Source of the DNA: Xiphophorus maculatus
Taxonomy: Eukaryota; Chordata; Actinopteri; Cyprinodontiformes; Poeciliidae
NCBI RefSeq assembly: GCF_002775205.1
Contig: NC_036457.1
Span: 9,586,996-9,650,995, forward strand
Reading direction: 5' to 3'
DNA length: 64,000 nt
Position numbers and translations under genes: made by a program. Below, in pieces: positions 58,622 through 64,000 of the stretch. The notes below the pieces were generated by a model that was not told the origin of the DNA, did not search any database, and saw only the letters and a list, made by a program, of their open reading frames with translations. Position 1 is the first letter of the stretch, and the number at the start of each line of letters is the position of its first letter.

Positions 58622-58767
58622 ACTTTTATTGACAATAACAGACAGGAAATGGACAGAGAGAGAAGGGGGGGAGATGCAGCAAAAGTCTCAAGTTTGGGAA
58701 TCAAACCCAGGACTCATGTTGAGGAATATGCTCTGTATATGGGCAACATGCTCTGCTACTAGACCAC
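58622..58767 (-). repeat. tRNA-derived SINE
   Basis: Read on the minus strand, the head GTGGTCTAGTAGCAGAG (58767 downward) resembles a pol III A box, and GGTTTGATTCC (58707-58697) resembles a B box, about 50 nt apart as in a tRNA gene. A pyrimidine-rich body follows, and the end is GTCAATAAAA. A functional tRNA is ruled out by broken stems. The head-body-tail order is that of a SINE, a type I have seen as common in teleosts. Confidence 0.65.
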
Positions 58768-60489
58768 ACAAAAACAATATTCTATGTTTGAGACCCTTTA
58801 AAGATTACCTTACAAATAAAACCTTTTGGTGTATTTTTCCAGGTTCTCTTTAAGAATGTAATTTGTACCTGCAGACCTCACAGTTGCTGAATATCTTTGA
58901 ATTTTAATCACTTATTATAGTTTTTGTTTTTATTAGAAAAAAGCAATACAAGTTGAAATATTTTTAAAAGGTTTTTTATTCTCAGAAATATCCTGAAAAA
59001 TAAATTCATAAAGGCATTATGGGTGTAGATGGTATAAACCTGCAAAAGGGAAACAGATTACTCAGTTTAGTTTAAAATGTTAAAAAGCTCATGAAAGAAG
59101 AAGAAATTAGTTTAGAACCTGGCTAAATTGTATGGCATTTCAACGGTCAGGTTTTTAACTTACATAACATAAAAGGAAAACCCTGAAATTCAATCGGACA
59201 GCAACAGAAAGACTGGTTAATGACTTAAAAGATATGTAGATGAGTCCATATGTATATGTGGGTACCTGTGTAGTCAAGATAAAGCGGTGTTTTTAAAAAG
59301 TTTTTTTGTCTGATAAGTTGTCGGCCAGGTTGGGGGATAGGCAGCGGTTTGGTCGACAGCTGATAACGGAGTGACCCAGTGAACCCGTCTTGCTTTGCGT
59401 ACTCACTCACACAGTCCAGCCTGCACATACCTCCCATTCTGGCCCTGCTTCTCAGTTTCCCTGATAACCACATTGCTGAAGTGGGGCCCTGTCACCTCTG
59501 CCTTCTCTTCTGTAGTCATCACCTCCAAAACTAGAGCCAATGCTTAGCTGTGTTTTCATAGGTTACAGTAAGTTTAGTAGGTCACTTTTAGTTATTTGCC
59601 GTTCTGAACTTTGAACTGGCTTTAAGCTTTAATTTATCCACTCCTTCAATCAGCTCTCATGAGTCTGCAAAGGACATTCACTGCAACTGTCCCATTAAAC
59701 ATTTATTTGACTATGATTAAAGATTTCTGTCTGAAGAGAAATTTGTAGTTAAAATAATGTATTGCTCAGATGAAAAAGGAAATCACTCTCATAACCTCTT
59801 TTGATGATGCTCTCACATTTACATCTAACATTAGTTGCTTTCTGTGCTGTGCTCGTCCCCCTCCCCCACTTTCAGCTTCCACCTCCCTCTCAGTGCACTC
59901 ATGCCCTCTCCTTCTCATTCAGAGTAGGTCCAGATTCATGACTCCAGATTAAAACCAGATTACATTAGATTAATCGTTTTGGACGCAGCAGTTGCAGCTA
60001 AACTGAGCTAAATCCATCTTTGCGTGTGCACATGTGTGTTTAAAAAGGTAAAAGGAATCATGTTACCAATATGTGACTTCACACTATGAGAGGTGATGGG
60101 TTGTACATATAATCATAATGGTGACGTTATTGGCATATATTTTCATAACCACACAGAAATAGAGCAGGTGCTTCCCGATCTGAGGCTTATTTCAATAAAC
60201 AAATCTCTTATAGATTACAACTTTTTGTGGTGTGTTGTGTGTGTGTGAAAAGTGTTATTATGAAGTGCCTTTTACAAAAGTTACAGTAAAAAAAGAAAGA
60301 AAGAAAAGAAAAAAGTCCCACTAATTGCTGGAATATCTAGTCTGCAGTCTGCTGTTTGATAGCAATGCTTCTAGCAGCTGATTTTAAACAGCTACTTCAA
60401 TAACCTGATAAGGATGACGTGTGGTGCTCCTTTAGTTTCCATACCATGAAACTATGCTTTCAACCATAAATATTTCCAAACAGCAGAAT

Positions 60490-60614
60490 TCTTGCTTCCT
60501 CTTGCTTCCAGGAAGCAATGTGCATTTCTAATATGCATTTCTAATATGCATTCCTCTTCCTGGAATGAAGCATTTCTCTTGCTTCCTGGAAGAACCAAGA
60601 GAAATGCATATTAG
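60490..60614. repeat. mosaic of direct and inverted repeats
   Basis: A 15-base segment CTAATATGCATTTCT (60528-60542) recurs inverted at 60600-60614, with a partial direct copy at 60541-60552. Copies of CTTGCTTCC and its complement GGAAGCA alternate around it. This looks like serial slippage or a folded element. Confidence 0.7.
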
Positions 60615-62170
60615 CCCCATATTAGCTTCCACAACTGACCAGTAGTTCCCCAAAACAAATAGAGGTTTTGGGAATGCTACCTGTTCCCAAAAAAAGGTAG
60701 AGTTCACTTGAGTCTTTGAATTTGACCATGACAACAACTTCAAAAGACTTGAAGAAAGTGTGACTCTTTGAAAGAAAACACATTTAAAGAAACATCGGCA
60801 CAGAACAGTATATAGTTTCAAAAGAGCAAAGAAAACAAGCAGTGTGATCATCTTTAGCGTTATTACGTTGACGAATCAAACTAAGTTATTTTGTGTTGCT
60901 CATTTATTTCCGCCTCATTATATTACTTTCCTTGTTACTTGCCTTTGTATTTTTTGTAAGTATTAGTTAAAATTAATATCCATACATTTTCACCCACTTT
61001 GGATGTTTTGTAAACTCGAATCTGAGAGTGGAAACTCTCCAACCATAGAAACGGCACTCCCAGATTTGCTAGGCAAAGACAGAGAGCCATCGAAAAGTCA
61101 TCCCGCCTGCCACCTGTTCAGCTCTCGGCGTTTCTGAGTGGACACACAGGATTCTCTTGTCTCTGTGAAATCCTATAGGTCAGAGTCACACATGCGAAGC
61201 GCGTTGGTGTCTGGTCTGAATTTGCACAGCTTCAGATTCAGATGTGTTGCCGCCCTCACACACACTTTTGGGCTCCAGCGTCCCATGTCGTCCATGCATC
61301 ATTAAAATATGAGAATTCTTTTTTTTTTTTTTCTGGGCTTCAGATAATAGTTCCCATTATGTTTTCCAACAGTGATTAGTCTCAGCATAGCTATATGCGC
61401 TTGAGCTTAAGATAAAAGTAAAGCCTTGAAGTCCAACTACCATCAACCTACCAGGACTAATCCCTCTCTTCATGAAGTCCCGGCGTAAGCCCATGACTAC
61501 AGAGGTTTTTGTTTGTGTGTGTTTGTTTGTGAAGAGGCAAGTCACTGTGGGATGAAGGCAAACCATTGTTCGGCTGCTGGAGGGGAAAAAAAAGAGGTTG
61601 TGTGCTCATGTGGTGATTGCATCTGAATCTGTTAAAATATTTTTTTACACCTACACCGAAAGGAAAAAGTTCATGTTGTTTGTTTTGTGTAATTTATAGT
61701 TTTATGAGCATGAAATGTCTTTTTTTGTCAACACCTCGTTGCGTGTGAGGTTGACTGAGAGGGTAGAGGGAAACACATGCAATGGATAGAATTTCAATTA
61801 GAGTCCCCCCCCTCCCCACACACCTTCCAAGTCACTCTCTAAAAGCTGCAATCCATCTGTTTTGAGGCACTGCAAGTTAAAAATGGTGGTTGGTTTAGTC
61901 ATGGTTATTTTCATATGGTTTCCTGCAGTTTCCATGTTTCACGTCTGATTTCTCTGAATTTATTGGGTAGATTATTTGTTTCACCGTCCCGTGCTCAGTC
62001 CCCAGTCAAACATGGATGTTTTATGTTTCCAGAAAACCTCAAACACTAACAATTGCAGTGTTTTTGTGCAGTCTCTCAAAATTCATAGCCTTCTGTTCTC
62101 TATCAGAGCAAACAACTGCACATGTGGAGGTTGGAGGGCGGTTGGTGGGATAAATCTGCACGCAGTTGTA

Positions 62171-62375
62171 CAGTGCCTTGCAAAACTCTACAAAACACTA
62201 CAACCACAAACCTAAATGTATTTTATTTGGGATTTGATGCAGTAGATCAACATAAAGTAAAACAAATTGAAAACCATGTGTATGGGTTTTTTCTACTTCA
62301 CAATTATGCCCTGCTTTGTGTTGGTTTATCACATAATCTCCCAACAAGGTGCATTATAGTTTATGATTTAATCAT
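62171..62375. mobile_element. Tc1-derived MITE
   Basis: Starts with CAGTGCCTTGCAAAACTC at a TA dinucleotide, continues like a Tc1 left terminus (CAACCACAAACCTAAATG), then switches to right-terminus-like sequence (TTCACAATTATGCCCTGC, TTTGTGTTGGTTTATCACA). The right end has decayed, so its last base is uncertain. Confidence 0.65.
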
Positions 62376-64000
62376 GGTTTAAACAAAGAGCATTACATTT
62401 TAAGAAGTTTGAGGACTGCATTATTTTTTACTTTTAGATTTTGGCTGGCGATTTAACCACTTAGTTGCATCCCTTTCTTCTGCTATAGTTTATTTGCATA
62501 TTTGTTGAGAATTAGTTCCAGCCTCCGTTTATCTTGAGCACTTCCAGTAACTCTACCAGCTGCATTTTAATGAACAGCAACTGACATTCACATCACGGAT
62601 TTAGCTTCAAAAGGTAAACACTGTTGCACCAGTGTGACCATGCTCTGTTTTTTAATGACACACAAGGAGATCAAAAAAAACTTTTAACATTTTGATGGGA
62701 AATTTGGTACAAGGGCTAAATTACATTAAATACCTGGGACTGACTTTGCCAAACTTGGAAGCAAAGCCTCAGAAGCCTTGGAGTTGGTATTCATGTCATC
62801 TGTGTGCAGCCAAAAGCCAAATCAAAATGATGTATGGCAAAGGTTACTGCAGAATTCCTTTGCTTTTTTTTCTGAAATGACAAGTCACTGTCACTGTGAC
62901 TCTGAGAAGCCTTCTTTCATCCTTTGTTATCATGTATGAGGCCTAGGTAAACTTTTGTGTTTGTACACCTGGATTTTATTAGGGAGAGCGGACAAGGTAC
63001 CGGTTTGATAAGGCATAACAGACACACACAACTTTCCTGTTAAGAGATATGGGTCGATCTAATAAAAAGGCACCTACGTGCTGATGGTGCACAAACCCAA
63101 CATGGCTGTTGGCCAAGTCATCTTTGACTGGCTTCATTTGTTTGGGAAATGGGTGAGGAGCTTAAGGGCTGACTGAATAATCTTGTAAAGGAATAAAAAC
63201 TCTTTGAAGGCTCACCTTCAGCCTTAAAAGTGAAATTTGCAGAGTCAGTGAAATGGGATGCGGCAGTTGTGGGAAGGGATATATCTACATTTAGCTGACA
63301 GTGGGAAAGATCAGCTCATTTGAAGCCCATTGCTTCAAATGGGCCGAGAAGCAAAGGTTTATGTGGGATCTTTGTGACTGACCTAATTGCAGTGAATCTT
63401 TTCCATCTTAAAGGTTCTGCTCAGCTGAAATAGTGTTGCATTTGATGCAGAACACCTAAGACATTGATGGTACAATGAAGATACAAGATGCAATTACATG
63501 TGGAAACAAGGCCAGGCAGCACATTGAGCTTTTCCAAGGCCATTGTCCTTGAGTTGTTTGAAAGCTTGAGTTGGGTCATAAACCTGATCATAAATGAGAT
63601 AATGTAATGTACACCCTGTACTTTCAATGTAGATGTCAGTGATTGTTCATTTGGCAGAAATTTACTTCATGAACATAAACTTGCACACATAGAGATTCTA
63701 AATGTTGTTGAACTAAATAATATTCACAACTCCTGCTTGTGTTTGTATTTATGCCCATATCTCCAGATTCCTACATTTTTTCAACTGACGGTTCCAGATA
63801 ATAAACATCTATAGGAACTTTATTGTGTTTAAGAACATCAAGAGTTGGGATGGACTGGTAGGAGACTAAAACATGATAACTATCTTTGTTTTGGCCAAAA
63901 CATTGAAAAATGTCATCAGTTTTAAAACTAACATTTTTAAATCCTCATATACCTTATGCCTACTCAGAATGTTATACTCTTGTGATGCTCCTTTTTTTTT

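Larger units (their letters stand above)
52245..64000 (+). other. foxo3: foxo3 intron 1 (partial, extends past the window)
   Basis: No second forkhead exon (NSIRHNLS) is present, so the intron is at least 11.8 kb; the human equivalent is also very long. Contents: ATCC repeat at 55198-55237, hairpin at 57912-57940, a tRNA-derived SINE at 58622-58767, a repeat mosaic at 60490-60614, a GC-richer block near 61000-61300 and a Tc1-derived MITE at 62171. The rest is AT-rich without recognisable genes. Confidence 0.75.

Noticed and set aside
58680..58767. functional tRNA gene on the minus strand
   Set aside because: A-box-like and B-box-like motifs are present, but acceptor and anticodon stems do not pair and a SINE body follows.
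1..64000. CRISPR array, phage, operon or other prokaryote-type system
   Set aside because: No regularly spaced repeats, operon-like frames or phage genes occur. All confirmed genes are spliced vertebrate genes.

Overview
This window comes from a vertebrate nuclear genome, almost certainly a ray-finned (teleost) fish. The genes are multi-exon with GT-AG introns, the DNA between exons is AT-rich, and it holds Tc1/mariner fossils, MITEs and a tRNA-derived SINE of types common in fish. The encoded proteins match vertebrate families closely. There are no prokaryotic operons, CRISPR arrays, phage genes or other accessory systems.

Three genes can be read with confidence, in the same order and orientation as human chromosome 6q21. 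snx3 (minus strand, start codon 15771 to stop 3080, 4 coding exons, 162 aa) encodes sorting nexin 3. afg1l (LACE1; plus strand, 17325 to 45595, 13 coding exons, 509 aa) encodes a mitochondrial AFG1-type AAA+ ATPase. The first coding exon of foxo3 (plus strand, 51687 to 52244, residues 1-186) ends inside the forkhead domain; its next exon lies beyond the window, so 52245-64000 is foxo3 intron. Bases 1 to about 611 may be 3' UTR of a convergent neighbour, which in other vertebrates is nr2e1, but no coding sequence confirms this.

Layout: 1-2389 intergenic or 3' UTR; 2390-15771 snx3 (8.7 kb first intron, and a hAT-like element with a nested MITE in intron 2); 15772-17324 divergent intergenic region holding a puzzling chain of exon-like pieces; 17325-45595 afg1l, whose large introns carry Tc1 fossils, perfect hairpins, microsatellites and several non-coding blocks of balanced composition rich in homeodomain, octamer and SOX-like sites; 45596-51200 repeat-dense intergenic region; 51200-52244 foxo3 5' region and first coding exon; 52245-64000 foxo3 intron with a SINE, a Tc1-derived MITE and hairpins.

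The three genes are not a pathway: SNX3 sorts endosomal cargo with retromer, AFG1L handles mitochondrial inner-membrane protein quality control, and FOXO3 is a stress-responsive transcription factor. Their long-conserved linkage, with regulatory-looking blocks inside the introns of snx3 and afg1l, fits a genomic regulatory block serving a developmental neighbour. That is an inference. I found no previously undescribed system; the most unusual items are the exon-like chain at 16144-16922, several perfect inverted repeats, the foxo3 upstream ORF and the non-coding blocks.
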